Source of the DNA: Amarobacter sp964507025
Lineage (GTDB): Bacteria > Chloroflexota > Dehalococcoidia > Tepidiformales > Tepidiformaceae
Direction: 5' to 3'
DNA length: 64,000 bases
Assembly (NCBI GenBank): GCA_964507025.1
Contig: CAZDOK010000003.1
Location: forward strand, 256,420-320,419
Below are positions 16,072 to 23,924 of the stretch, one piece after another (position 1 is the first letter of the stretch; the number at the start of each line of letters is the position of its first letter). The notes beneath the pieces were generated by a model that worked only from the letters and a program-made list of their open reading frames with translations, was not told the DNA's origin and did not search any database. A program made the translations under genes and the position numbers.

Positions 16072-17205
16072 CTATCGCCGTTCGAGCGGCAGGTATTCGC
16101 GGTTCTCGGCGCCTTCGTAGAGCGCGTTGGGCCGCACGAGGCGGTTGTCCGCGTACTGTTCGAGCATGTGCGCCGTCCAGCCCGTGATGCGCGACATGGC
16201 GAAGATGGGCGTGTAGAGGTCGCTCGGGATTCCAAGCATCTTGTAGACCGAGGCACTGAAGAAGTCGACGTTCGGGTAGAGCGGCTTGCCCTCCAGCTTG
16301 CGCGCCAGGTAATCGCGCAGCTTCAGCGAAAGGTCGAAGTACTTCCGGTCCGGCGATGTCTCGGCCAACTGGTGCCCCAGCTTCTCCAGGATGATCGCGC
16401 GGGGGTCAGTCGTCTTGTAGACGCGGTGGCCGATGCCCATCACGCGTTCGCCGCGGCCGAGCATCGCCTCCACGTGAGGAGCGATGTTGGCCTCGACCCC
16501 GACCGCTTCGAGCGTCTTGTAGACAGCCTCGTTCGCTCCGCCGTGGAGCGGGCCCTTGAGCGTGCCAATGGCGGAGGCCGTCGCGGAGTACATGTCGCTC
16601 AGGGTGGAAGCGGTGACGAGCGCCGAGAAGGTGGAGGCGTTCATCTCGTGTTCGGCGTGGAGGATCATGGCGACGTCAAAGGTCCGCGCCTCGAGCTCGT
16701 TCGGTTCGCGGCCGTTCAGCATCCAGAGGAAGTTGGCCGAATGCCCCAGGTCGTCGCGTGGCGGCACCGGGTCGAGCCCCTGCCGGAGGCGGTGGAAGGT
16801 CGCCAGCACGGTTGGCATGCGCGCCGTGAGGAGGGCGGCGGTCCGCTTCAACTGGTGGTTCGTCAGGTCGCTCGACTTCGGATCGAGCGCGCCGGCGATG
16901 ATGACGGCGATTTCGAGCGCCCGCATGGGTCGGATCTGGCCGATGATTTCGCGAAGGACACGGGAGTTCAGGTCTGAAAGCGGCCGCTCCCGGCGCAGCT
17001 CCTCTTCCAGGTCCGCCAGTTCCTGTTTTGAGGGGAGCCGCAGGTTCCAGAGCAGGAACGCGACTTCCTCGAAGGTAGAACTCTCCGCCAGGTCATAGAT
17101 GTTGTAGCCGGAATAGATCAGCTCGCCTTTTTGGCCATCGATGCGGCAGAGCTTGGTCGCGGCGACGTTGACGCCCTCGAGACCTCGGGCGACAGCTTCG
17201 GACAT
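16072..17205 (-). CDS. gltA: Citrate synthase
   Basis: Condenses acetyl-CoA and oxaloacetate at the entry to the citric acid cycle. The 377-residue product has the compact citrate/2-methylcitrate synthase form: ELIYSGYNIYDLAE near the start, the first catalytic His in LHAEHEMNAST, LHGGANEAVYKTLEAVG, and GIGHRVYKTTDPRA. The catalytic Asp is in the C-terminal FFSASVYKMLG region context of compact forms. A 2-methylcitrate role cannot be excluded from sequence alone. The start has AGGAG seven bases upstream. leuB lies 84 bases upstream on the same strand. Confidence 0.93.
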   Translation of the reverse strand: MSEAVARGLEGVNVAATKLCRIDGQKGELIYSGYNIYDLAESSTFEEVAFLLWNLRLPSKQELADLEEELRRERPLSDLNSRVLREIIGQIRPMRALEIAVIIAGALDPKSSDLTNHQLKRTAALLTARMPTVLATFHRLRQGLDPVPPRDDLGHSANFLWMLNGREPNELEARTFDVAMILHAEHEMNASTFSALVTASTLSDMYSATASAIGTLKGPLHGGANEAVYKTLEAVGVEANIAPHVEAMLGRGERVMGIGHRVYKTTDPRAIILEKLGHQLAETSPDRKYFDLSLKLRDYLARKLEGKPLYPNVDFFSASVYKMLGIPSDLYTPIFAMSRITGWTAHMLEQYADNRLVRPNALYEGAENREYLPLERR

Positions 17206-17289
17206 GGGCGGACTCCTCGGGTCAGGATTGTATACAGCCCGCGCATTCTACCACCGCGCGGATTCCGTGTCCGTTGGCGGCCTCGCCTG

Positions 17290-18378
17290 CTAGACGCGTT
17301 CGGCGACGAGTGTCCCCATCTTCGCCGTGTCGATCACCGTGGCACCTTTTCCGGCGATATCCGGGGTGCGGTAACCATCCCTGATGACGCTGTCGACTGC
17401 TTCCTCGATGGTGGCTGCCTCGGCCTCGAGCCCGAGCGAGAGGCGCAGCATCATGGCGGCGCTCAGGATCATCGCCAGTGGGTTGGCCTTCTTCTGGCCG
17501 GTGATGTCGGGGGCGCTGCCGTGGATCGGTTCGTAGAGCCCGATGCCGGTGCCATCCTTGCGCCGGCGCCCCAGGCTGGCCGATGGCATCATGCCCATGG
17601 ACCCGGCCAGCATCGCCGCCTCGTCGGTCAGGATGTCGCCGAACATGTTCTCGGTGACGATGACATCGAAGCTCGCGGGCTTGCGGACCAGGTACATCGC
17701 GCAGGCATCGACCAGGATGTGTTCGAGCTCGACGTCCGGGTACTGCTTGCCGACCTCGGTCGCGATCTCCCGCCAGAGCTGGCCCGTGCGGAGCACGTTC
17801 GCCTTGTCGACGCTGGTCACCTTCTTGCGCCGCTGCCGGGCGAGCCGGAAAGCGACATGGCACACGCGCTCGACCTCCCGCTCGCTGTAGCGAAGCGTAT
17901 CGACACCCTGGCGGCCGCTCGCGTTTTCCCAGCGTTTCTTGGGCTGGCCGAAATAGAGGCCTCCGGTGAGTTCCCGGATGACGACCATGTCGACGCCCCG
18001 CAGCACCTCGGGCTTGAGCGTGCTCTCGTCGATCATCTCGCTGTGGATGCGGACCGGGCGGAGGTTCGCGAACAGGCCGAGCTGCTTCCGCATGCCCAGG
18101 ATCGCGTCTTCGGGCCGGACCGTTGCCTTCGGGTCGTCCCATTTCGGCCCGCCCACGGCGCCGAAGAGCACGGCGCGCGAGGCCTTCGCGCTGGCCACGG
18201 TCTCTGGCCGCAGGGCGGTGCCATATTTGTCGATGGCGGCGCCGCCGATCGTCTCTTCTTCGTACTGGAATTCGTGCTTGAAGCGCTTTTCGATGCGGCC
18301 GAGCACCTTCAGTGCCTCTTCCATCACTTCAGGCCCGATGCCATCGCCCGGGGTCAGCAAAATGCGGTAGGTGGACAT
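17290..18378 (-). CDS. leuB: 3-isopropylmalate dehydrogenase
   Basis: Third step of leucine synthesis: NAD-dependent oxidative decarboxylation of 3-isopropylmalate. The 362-residue product has ILLTPGDGIGPEVMEEALKV at the start, the substrate loop with MRKQLGLFANLRPVR, VIRELTGGLYFG, and the metal site TENMFGDILTDEAAMLAGS. The NAD motif reads EPIHGSAPDITGQKKANP. The ATG at 18378 removes ten residues of an extended frame that do not fit the family. It is separated from leuCD by about 4 kb of unrelated genes. TACGAT lies ten bases before the ATG. Confidence 0.96.
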   Translation of the reverse strand: MSTYRILLTPGDGIGPEVMEEALKVLGRIEKRFKHEFQYEEETIGGAAIDKYGTALRPETVASAKASRAVLFGAVGGPKWDDPKATVRPEDAILGMRKQLGLFANLRPVRIHSEMIDESTLKPEVLRGVDMVVIRELTGGLYFGQPKKRWENASGRQGVDTLRYSEREVERVCHVAFRLARQRRKKVTSVDKANVLRTGQLWREIATEVGKQYPDVELEHILVDACAMYLVRKPASFDVIVTENMFGDILTDEAAMLAGSMGMMPSASLGRRRKDGTGIGLYEPIHGSAPDITGQKKANPLAMILSAAMMLRLSLGLEAEAATIEEAVDSVIRDGYRTPDIAGKGATVIDTAKMGTLVAERV

Positions 18379-18449
18379 AGTGCGCCGGATCGTAGGGCCC
18401 CGGCGCACACCCGTCCAAGATTCAGGACCTATCGGATCGATAGCCCGGT

Positions 18450-18839
18450 TCAGTCTTCCAGGTCGTCGCCGGAATGGGGCAGGATCATGTCTGGCGCCTC
18501 GTGCTGAGGTAGTGGGGCGGCGATCTGGTCATCGGCGGCGAGCGGAGGGATGGAGATGTTCATCAGCACGGCATCGGCGCCTACAGGTGTCGCGCTGTGG
18601 CGGCTGCCCGGCCACACCGGAAGCGCTCCGTACGGCTCGAGGAGCGCCTCCACTCCGTCCACATCCACCACCACCGAGCCTTCGAGCGCGACATAGATCT
18701 GCATCGAGCGGCGGTGGATGTGCCCGGCAACCGCATCACCGGTGGAGGCCATCCTGAAGACGCGGACGCTGGCTGTTGGGCATTCGAAGTCCTGCAGGAT
18801 GTGGTAAAGGCCAACCGGGGTCGGGCGGGGGTTCGTCAT
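18450..18839 (-). CDS. Cupin-domain protein
   Basis: A 129-residue single cupin barrel with the metal-ligand motif GHIHRRSMQIYVALEGSV (two His and a Gln/Glu position) and a second motif around PGSRHSATPVG. Small cupins of this kind bind a metal and act as isomerases, dioxygenases or sugar-binding proteins; nothing here points to one. The start at 18839 has AGAGGAG eight bases upstream; longer upstream frames run antisense to the RidA gene. The first gene of the leuB strand group is downstream of it by 71 bases. Confidence 0.82.
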   Translation of the reverse strand: MTNPRPTPVGLYHILQDFECPTASVRVFRMASTGDAVAGHIHRRSMQIYVALEGSVVVDVDGVEALLEPYGALPVWPGSRHSATPVGADAVLMNISIPPLAADDQIAAPLPQHEAPDMILPHSGDDLED

Positions 18840-18966
18840 CGGAGTCGCTCCTCTGTGGTTTGTTCCCATCAGTCTCTCCCCCGGGTCAACCGGGGGGCAT
18901 GGCTGAACGGCCGCATTGAACGGGGCCGCACGGGCGGTGATGATTCGCCCGCCGAGGAGGTGTCCC

Positions 18967-19425
18967 GTGTCCATTGCCGATCGCTTGAAGGAACTGGGCG
19001 TCGAGATCCCGCCACAGCGGGGCCCGGCCGCCAACTACGTCCCGGCCGTCACCGCTGGCGACCTGGTGTTCGTCTCGGGCCATGGGCCCTACCGGTCCGA
19101 CGGGGCGCTGATAACCGGGAAGGTGGGACCGGATCTCTCGGTCGAGGAGGGTTATGCCGCCGCGCGGGCGACCATCCTCGCCTGCCTGTCGTCGCTTCAG
19201 GCGGAGGCCGGAAGCCTCGACCGTGTGAAGCGCGTCGTGAAGTTGCTGGGCATGGTGAACTGCAACGCCGACTTCGTTCTCCACCCGCAGGTCATCAACG
19301 GCGCCAGCGACCTCCTGGTCGAAGTCTTCGGTGAGGCGGGCAGGCACGCGCGGTCGGCCGTTGGCATGCAGAGCCTTCCGATGAACATCGCCGTGGAAAT
19401 CGAGATGGTGGTGCAGCTCCACTAG
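18967..19425 (+). CDS. RidA/YjgF-family protein
   Basis: A 152-residue RidA-family protein. Canonical RidA hydrolyses reactive enamine/imine intermediates from PLP enzymes. Visible features are LVFVSGHGP, the central KRVVKLLGMVNCNADF stretch, and the C-terminal PMNIAVEIEMVV. The catalytic Arg of canonical RidA (in the R-x-x-V-x-x-L-P region) is not clearly in place; the equivalent GMQSLPMNIAVE carries no Arg, which suggests the longer Rid subfamily of unknown activity. The GTG start at 18967 has GAGGAGG six bases upstream. It converges on aat with a four-base overlap. Confidence 0.85.
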   Translation: MSIADRLKELGVEIPPQRGPAANYVPAVTAGDLVFVSGHGPYRSDGALITGKVGPDLSVEEGYAAARATILACLSSLQAEAGSLDRVKRVVKLLGMVNCNADFVLHPQVINGASDLLVEVFGEAGRHARSAVGMQSLPMNIAVEIEMVVQLH

Positions 19426-20174
19426 CGCGAGCCGTCGTACCAATCGGCCATGTGGCTTGTTGCCACCGCCAGGTGCCGGAGGTAGCCGTCGCGGGTAACC
19501 TCCAGGCCGCCCAGGCGCCTGGTGTGCTCAGTGAGCACCTGGATATCGATCAGCTCGATACCGATGCGCAGTGCGTGCTGCACGAGCGCGGCCACCGCCA
19601 CCTTCGAGGCGTCGGTTACCCGGTGGAACATGGATTCCGCGCCGAACATTGCTCCGACTCCCACGCCGTAGAGGCCTCCCGCCAGTTCGTTCTCCGTGGT
19701 CCACACCTCCACGCTATGGGCCCACCCGAGACGATGCAGCCGCGCATATCCCGCGATGAGCGCCGGAGTGATCCACGTCCCTTCAGGGCGACTCTCGGCG
19801 CAGGCACGCATCACCGCCTCGAACTCGTGATCGATGCTCACGCGGAAGCGGCCGCTCCTGATGGTTCGCCCGAGCCGGCGCGCGATGACAAGCCCGTCCA
19901 GGGGGAGGATGGCTCTTGGGTCGGGCGAAAACCAGAGGTACTCCTCCTCGGGGTGGGGCCAGGGGAAGATGCCGGCACGGTAGGCGGCGACGATGCTTTC
20001 GGGTGCGAAATCGCCGCCAGCTCCCACCAGGCCGTCGGCCCCCGCCCGCCGCACATCAGGGAAGTCCCAGTGGCAGGGTGGGAGCGGTTTCGGCCGGCAG
20101 GGCGTATGCACGGCGATCTCGATCTCGACCGGCCGGCCGGCCGAGTCGCGGAGAGGCCCGGGCGCGGCGATCAT
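19422..20174 (-). CDS. aat: Leucyl/phenylalanyl-tRNA-protein transferase
   Basis: Adds Leu or Phe from aminoacyl-tRNA to proteins with N-terminal Arg or Lys, marking them for ClpAP. The 250-residue product has the family motifs FPDVRRAGADGLVGAGGDFA, YRAGIFPWPHPEEEYLWFSP, EGTWITPALIAGYARLHRLG WAHSVEVW, and LAGGLYGVGVGAMFGAESMF. The first 30 residues extend beyond the shortest family members. Its start overlaps the end of the upstream thioesterase gene by four bases (ATGA), so translation is coupled. Confidence 0.95.
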   Translation of the reverse strand: MIAAPGPLRDSAGRPVEIEIAVHTPCRPKPLPPCHWDFPDVRRAGADGLVGAGGDFAPESIVAAYRAGIFPWPHPEEEYLWFSPDPRAILPLDGLVIARRLGRTIRSGRFRVSIDHEFEAVMRACAESRPEGTWITPALIAGYARLHRLGWAHSVEVWTTENELAGGLYGVGVGAMFGAESMFHRVTDASKVAVAALVQHALRIGIELIDIQVLTEHTRRLGGLEVTRDGYLRHLAVATSHMADWYDGSR

Positions 20175-20611
20175 TCGGGCGCGGGGACGGGCGGGCCCGC
20201 GCTCACCACGAACGTCACCATCCCACGCGCGACCAGCTTGCCTTCGGCAGTGGTCACATCGACTTCGGTGAAGATCGCGGTCCGACCTGCCTTCACCACG
20301 CGCGCCGTCGCTATGAGCTCGCCACCGGCGACGGGAGAGAGATACGTTACGTGCAGGTCGCTGGTGGCATGCGGCCGCGCCTTGATTTCGGCGGGGTCGC
20401 GCAGTGAGCGGACGGCTCCGCCCGCCGCCGAATCCACCAGGCTGGAGATGACGCCACCGTGGACGACGTGGTTGTAGTTCAGGTGGTGGTCCTGGAGCGC
20501 GATGCGATTCACGACCCGTCCGCGTTCGGCCGAGACCGTCTCGATGCCGACCAGGCCCCAGTAGCGCCCGGCGTACAGGTCTCGCAGGCTTTCGAGGATC
20601 TCATCGCTCAT
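20171..20611 (-). CDS. PaaI-family hotdog thioesterase
   Basis: A 146-residue hotdog-fold acyl-CoA thioesterase of the PaaI type. The signature NHVVHGGVISSLVDSAAGGA holds the catalytic region (His-Gly-Gly and the following helix with an Asp). The strand DLHVTYLSPVAGGELIATAR completes the fold. Such enzymes hydrolyse aryl- or acyl-CoA. The start at 20611 has AAGG upstream. It is the first gene of a two-gene operon with aat. Longer upstream frames are antisense to the HEAT-repeat gene. Confidence 0.88.
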   Translation of the reverse strand: MSDEILESLRDLYAGRYWGLVGIETVSAERGRVVNRIALQDHHLNYNHVVHGGVISSLVDSAAGGAVRSLRDPAEIKARPHATSDLHVTYLSPVAGGELIATARVVKAGRTAIFTEVDVTTAEGKLVARGMVTFVVSAGPPVPAPE

Positions 20612-20673
20612 CGCCGGCAACCTTGCCGCACGCGGGCCACCGAAGCAACGTCCGCGCGTGTCGATATCTGCGC

Positions 20674-20679
20674 TACAGT
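20674..20679 (+). promoter_or_regulatory. Putative -10 element of a leaderless transcript (HEAT-repeat gene)
   Basis: TACAGT followed by seven bases and the GTG at 20687. Confidence 0.4.
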
Positions 20680-20686
20680 GCGTGGC

Positions 20687-21667
20687 GTGACTCGCAAGGC
20701 ATCGCCCGCGGCCGGCCTCCGGCGCCAGGTGGACCGGTTCCGCGCCCTCCGCAACGACCCGGCCGCGTCCGGCGAGCTTGCGCGGGAGGTCCTCGCTACG
20801 GAGGGCAACATCGAGCTCCTGCTCACGGCGCTCAACGCCCTCGGTGATCGCGTGCGGTTCGAAGACCACGACGTGCTGCGCGACCTGTATGCGTGGCTCG
20901 AACAGGATCACCGCCGCCGGGACCCGGGTGGGCTCGCGCGGGTCGAGGTCCTCCGGGCGCTCTGGCACTTGCGAGCGCGTGACGACATCGAGCTCGCCGA
21001 TGCTGCCTCCACACGATTGGAGCTGTCACTCAATGGCAGGGGCGAGAACATCCGGGCGGCCGGCCTCGCACTCCTGGGGGTGCTCGATCCCGATGCCGCA
21101 GCGCACCGGGCAGCCGCCATACTCGCGAGCCTTGACGCCCACCCGATGAACGCCGAACCGGCACTCACGGCGGCACGGCTGCTCGGGTCGCTGGGCCAGA
21201 CGGTCGCGCTCGTTGTGCATGTGCTCCGCCCGCCCCGCGCCGAGCCCGCCGAAGTGACGGCCGAATGCCTCCGCGGCCTCGCGGGGCAGCCCATCCGCTA
21301 CATACAGCCGGTGCTCGATTTCTATGCTGTTGCGGAAGACGACGTGGTCTTGCTGGGCCTTGCCGACCTGGTGGTCTCGCTCGAAGCTGGCGAGGCGGTG
21401 AATGCCGCCATCCGGGGCATGCTCGCGAGCGGAGCGACGCCCGAGGCCTACGAGTTCCTGGTGACTGCCATCGTCGCGAGCCGCCGGGTCGACCTGATCG
21501 CCGTACTGATCGAGACGCTCCCGCGGGAGGTGCTCCTCCCCAGGCTCCAGGTCGCCCGGCGGGCACTCGAACTCGCGCCCCGGACGACTGGCGTCGATGA
21601 GGCGATTGAGGCACTGGATGTTCGCCTCGGTGCTAGCCCTGGGAGCCCGGACCGGGCTCGGGGGTGA
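20687..21667 (+). CDS. HEAT-like helical-repeat hypothetical protein
   Basis: A 326-residue, almost entirely helical cytoplasmic protein with HEAT/ARM-like periodicity (VEVLRALWHLRARDDIELAD, GENIRAAGLALLGVLDPDAA). There are no Cys-rich motifs, signal peptide or membrane segments. The basic N-terminus (TRKASPAAGLRRQVDRFRAL) may contact nucleic acid, which is only a guess. The GTG at 20687 has a -10-like TACAGT seven bases upstream. It converges on the 54-residue small gene, the stops being five bases apart. The family is not recognised. Confidence 0.7.
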   Translation: MTRKASPAAGLRRQVDRFRALRNDPAASGELAREVLATEGNIELLLTALNALGDRVRFEDHDVLRDLYAWLEQDHRRRDPGGLARVEVLRALWHLRARDDIELADAASTRLELSLNGRGENIRAAGLALLGVLDPDAAAHRAAAILASLDAHPMNAEPALTAARLLGSLGQTVALVVHVLRPPRAEPAEVTAECLRGLAGQPIRYIQPVLDFYAVAEDDVVLLGLADLVVSLEAGEAVNAAIRGMLASGATPEAYEFLVTAIVASRRVDLIAVLIETLPREVLLPRLQVARRALELAPRTTGVDEAIEALDVRLGASPGSPDRARG

Positions 21668-21671
21668 CCAC

Positions 21672-21836
21672 TCAGCAGCCGGGCTCGCCCGTGTTCCCGC
21701 AGCAATCGCTCCGGTTGCGCAGCTTGGTCCAGTTGTTGCGCAACAGCATCCACAGCTTCGTCCCAAACGGCGCGTCGTAGGTGCGCCAGTTGGTGACCAC
21801 TGCTCCAAGGCTCGGCCGGGAGCGGCGCGTGCTCAT
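21672..21836 (-). CDS. 54-residue Cys-rich small protein coupled to leuD
   Basis: A short gene ending in a conserved-looking cluster. It begins MSTRRSRPSLGAVVTNWRTY and ends RNRSDCCGNTGEPGC, three Cys within 11 residues. A helical middle reads FGTKLWMLLRNNWTKL. The ATG overlaps the leuD stop by one base (TGATG), so it is translated by reinitiation from the leuCD message. The three-Cys tail suggests metal or thiol binding. Similar CCGN-GEPGC tails are recalled from small proteins of Actinobacteria and Chloroflexota; this is memory, not a search. Function unknown. Confidence 0.75.
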   Translation of the reverse strand: MSTRRSRPSLGAVVTNWRTYDAPFGTKLWMLLRNNWTKLRNRSDCCGNTGEPGC

Positions 21837-22438
21837 CAGGCGAGCGATGCCGTGGTTGGGAGCAGCGGGCCGCGCCGCTGCTCGTACGAAGTGATCTGGT
21901 GCTCTTCGAGGAGCGTCAGCCCGATGTCATCGAGCCCGTTCAACAGGCAGTGCTTCACGAAAGGTTCGATCTCGAAGTGCCGCGACCAGGTACCGTCCGA
22001 GGTCGCCACGGTCTGGGACTCCAGGTCGACCACGAGCTCCGACGACGGCAGCTCTTCCGAACGCGAGATGAGGTAGTCGCAGTCCTCCTGTGGAAGGACG
22101 ACGGTCAACAGGCCGATCTTCGCGGAGTTGTTCCGGAAGATGTCGGCGAACGAGGGGGCGATGACCGCCCGCAGGCCCATGTCCTCGAGCGCCCACGGGG
22201 CATGCTCGCGGGAGGAGCCGCAACCGAAGTTGGGGCCGGTCACCATGATGGGCGCGCCCTTGAACTCGGGGTTGTTGAGCACGAAGTCCGGGTCCTTCTT
22301 CCACTCGTCGAAGGCGAACGGTCCGAAGCCGGTCCGCTCGATCCGCTTCAAGAACTCCTTGGAGATGATCTGGTCGGTATCCACATCCGCGCGGTCCATG
22401 GGGATTGCGCGGCCCTTCACCGTTTCGAACTTCTTCAT
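21836..22438 (-). CDS. leuD: 3-isopropylmalate dehydratase small subunit
   Basis: Second step of leucine synthesis, with LeuC. The 200-residue product has the swivel domain: AIPMDRADVDTDQIISKEFL, VMVTGPNFGCGSSREHAPWA (substrate-binding loop) and FADIFRNNSAKIGLL. Length is normal for the long bacterial LeuD. It starts ten bases after leuC and is followed by the coupled small gene. The same gene order makes a leuC-leuD-small-protein operon. Confidence 0.96.
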   Translation of the reverse strand: MKKFETVKGRAIPMDRADVDTDQIISKEFLKRIERTGFGPFAFDEWKKDPDFVLNNPEFKGAPIMVTGPNFGCGSSREHAPWALEDMGLRAVIAPSFADIFRNNSAKIGLLTVVLPQEDCDYLISRSEELPSSELVVDLESQTVATSDGTWSRHFEIEPFVKHCLLNGLDDIGLTLLEEHQITSYEQRRGPLLPTTASLA

Positions 22439-22448
22439 TCCTTGTCCC

Positions 22449-23855
22449 CTACTTCCATTCCCGGATGTCGACGAAGTGGCCGGCGATGGCTGCCGCCGCG
22501 GCCATCTGCGGGCTCACCAGGTGCGTCCGTCCGCCACGGCCCTGTCGTCCTTCGAAATTGCGGTTCGAGGTGCTCGCGCAGCGCTCGCCGGGGGCGAGGA
22601 TGTCCGGGTTCATGCCCAGGCACATCGAGCAGCCCGCATCGCGCCACTCGAATCCGGCGTCCGTAAAGATGCGATCCAGGCCTTCCTGTTCGGCCTGCAG
22701 TTTCACCAGTCCCGAACCCGGCACCACCATGGCCCGCACCGTGCTGGCCACCTTACGGCCTTTCACAATCGCGGCGGCTGCCCGCAGGTCCTCGATGCGT
22801 GAGTTGGTGCACGAGCCGAGGAAGACGCGGTCGATGCGGATGTCCTGGATGGCCGTCCCCGGTTCGAGGCCCATGTAGACCAGCGACCGCTCGGCCAGGT
22901 CCTTCGCCTGGGGATTTGGGGCCTCATCCGGCGAAGGCACGCGCCCGGTCACAGGCACGCTCTGGGCCGGGGTGGTGCCCCAGGTGACACATGGCTCGAT
23001 TTCCGCGCCGTTCAACGTTACACACGCATCGAATTCTGCGCCCTCGTCGGTTGGGAGCGTCTTCCAGAACTCGATGGCGCGCTCCCAGTCCTCGCCCTGG
23101 GGCGCGCGGGGGCGCCCCTTCATGTAGGCGAAGGTCGTCTCGTCTGGAGCCACCAGCCCGGCCCGCGCTCCGCCCTCGATGGACATGTTGCAGATGGTCA
23201 TCCGGCCTTCCATCGAGAGGTTGCGGATCACGTCACCCCGGTACTCGATGACGTGCCCCACGCCACCGGACACCCCTATCTGCCGGATGACCGCCAGGAT
23301 CACGTCCTTGGCGGTGACGCCCGGGTGCAGTTCCCCGTTCACTTCGACGGACATCGTCTTCGGTTTGGCCTGCGGCAGCGTCTGGGTGGCGAGCACGTGC
23401 TCCACCTCGCTCGTCCCGATGCCAAACGCGAGGGCCCCGAACGCACCGTGCGTGGCGGTGTGGCTATCGCCGCACACGATGGTCATGCCCGGCTGGGTGA
23501 GGCCCTGCTCTGGTCCGATAACGTGGACGATGCCCTGGCGGATATCGTTTACGCCGAACATCGGGACGCCGAACTCCTCGCAGTTCTTCCGGAGCACCTC
23601 GACTTGCTGCACGGAAAGCGGGTCGGTCCAGGGCTTGTCGCGGTCGATCGTGGGCACGTTGTGGTCGACCGTCGCGAGGGTGAGGTCGGGCCGACGAACC
23701 TTCCGTCCTGCCAGCCGCAATCCTTCGAACGCCTGGGGCGACGTGACCTCGTGGACGAGGTGCAGGTCGATGTACAGCAGGTCGGGCTTGCCGTCCTCGC
23801 TGGCGACGACGTGGTTGTCCCAGATCTTCTGGATGATGGTGCGGGGCTTGGTCAT
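22449..23855 (-). CDS. leuC: 3-isopropylmalate dehydratase large subunit
   Basis: Isomerises 2- to 3-isopropylmalate using a 4Fe-4S cluster. The 468-residue product carries the cluster Cys in FLGSCTNSRIEDLRAAA and in DAGCSMCLGMNPD, plus the signature VDHNVPT near the start and GDSHTATHGAFGALAFGIG. Length is usual for the bacterial class. The leader on the minus strand has no clear attenuator that can be read by eye. Cotranscribed with leuD. Confidence 0.97.
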   Translation of the reverse strand: MTKPRTIIQKIWDNHVVASEDGKPDLLYIDLHLVHEVTSPQAFEGLRLAGRKVRRPDLTLATVDHNVPTIDRDKPWTDPLSVQQVEVLRKNCEEFGVPMFGVNDIRQGIVHVIGPEQGLTQPGMTIVCGDSHTATHGAFGALAFGIGTSEVEHVLATQTLPQAKPKTMSVEVNGELHPGVTAKDVILAVIRQIGVSGGVGHVIEYRGDVIRNLSMEGRMTICNMSIEGGARAGLVAPDETTFAYMKGRPRAPQGEDWERAIEFWKTLPTDEGAEFDACVTLNGAEIEPCVTWGTTPAQSVPVTGRVPSPDEAPNPQAKDLAERSLVYMGLEPGTAIQDIRIDRVFLGSCTNSRIEDLRAAAAIVKGRKVASTVRAMVVPGSGLVKLQAEQEGLDRIFTDAGFEWRDAGCSMCLGMNPDILAPGERCASTSNRNFEGRQGRGGRTHLVSPQMAAAAAIAGHFVDIREWK

Positions 23856-23924
23856 GAAGGTGCTGGCTCCGGGCGGGGCGTGAATGTGAAGTGCATCACA
23901 TCGTACCAGAGCGGGGCGCTCGGC

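Noticed and set aside
17131..18507. A 458-codon plus-strand frame opposite leuB.
   Set aside because: leuB motifs are complete on the minus strand.
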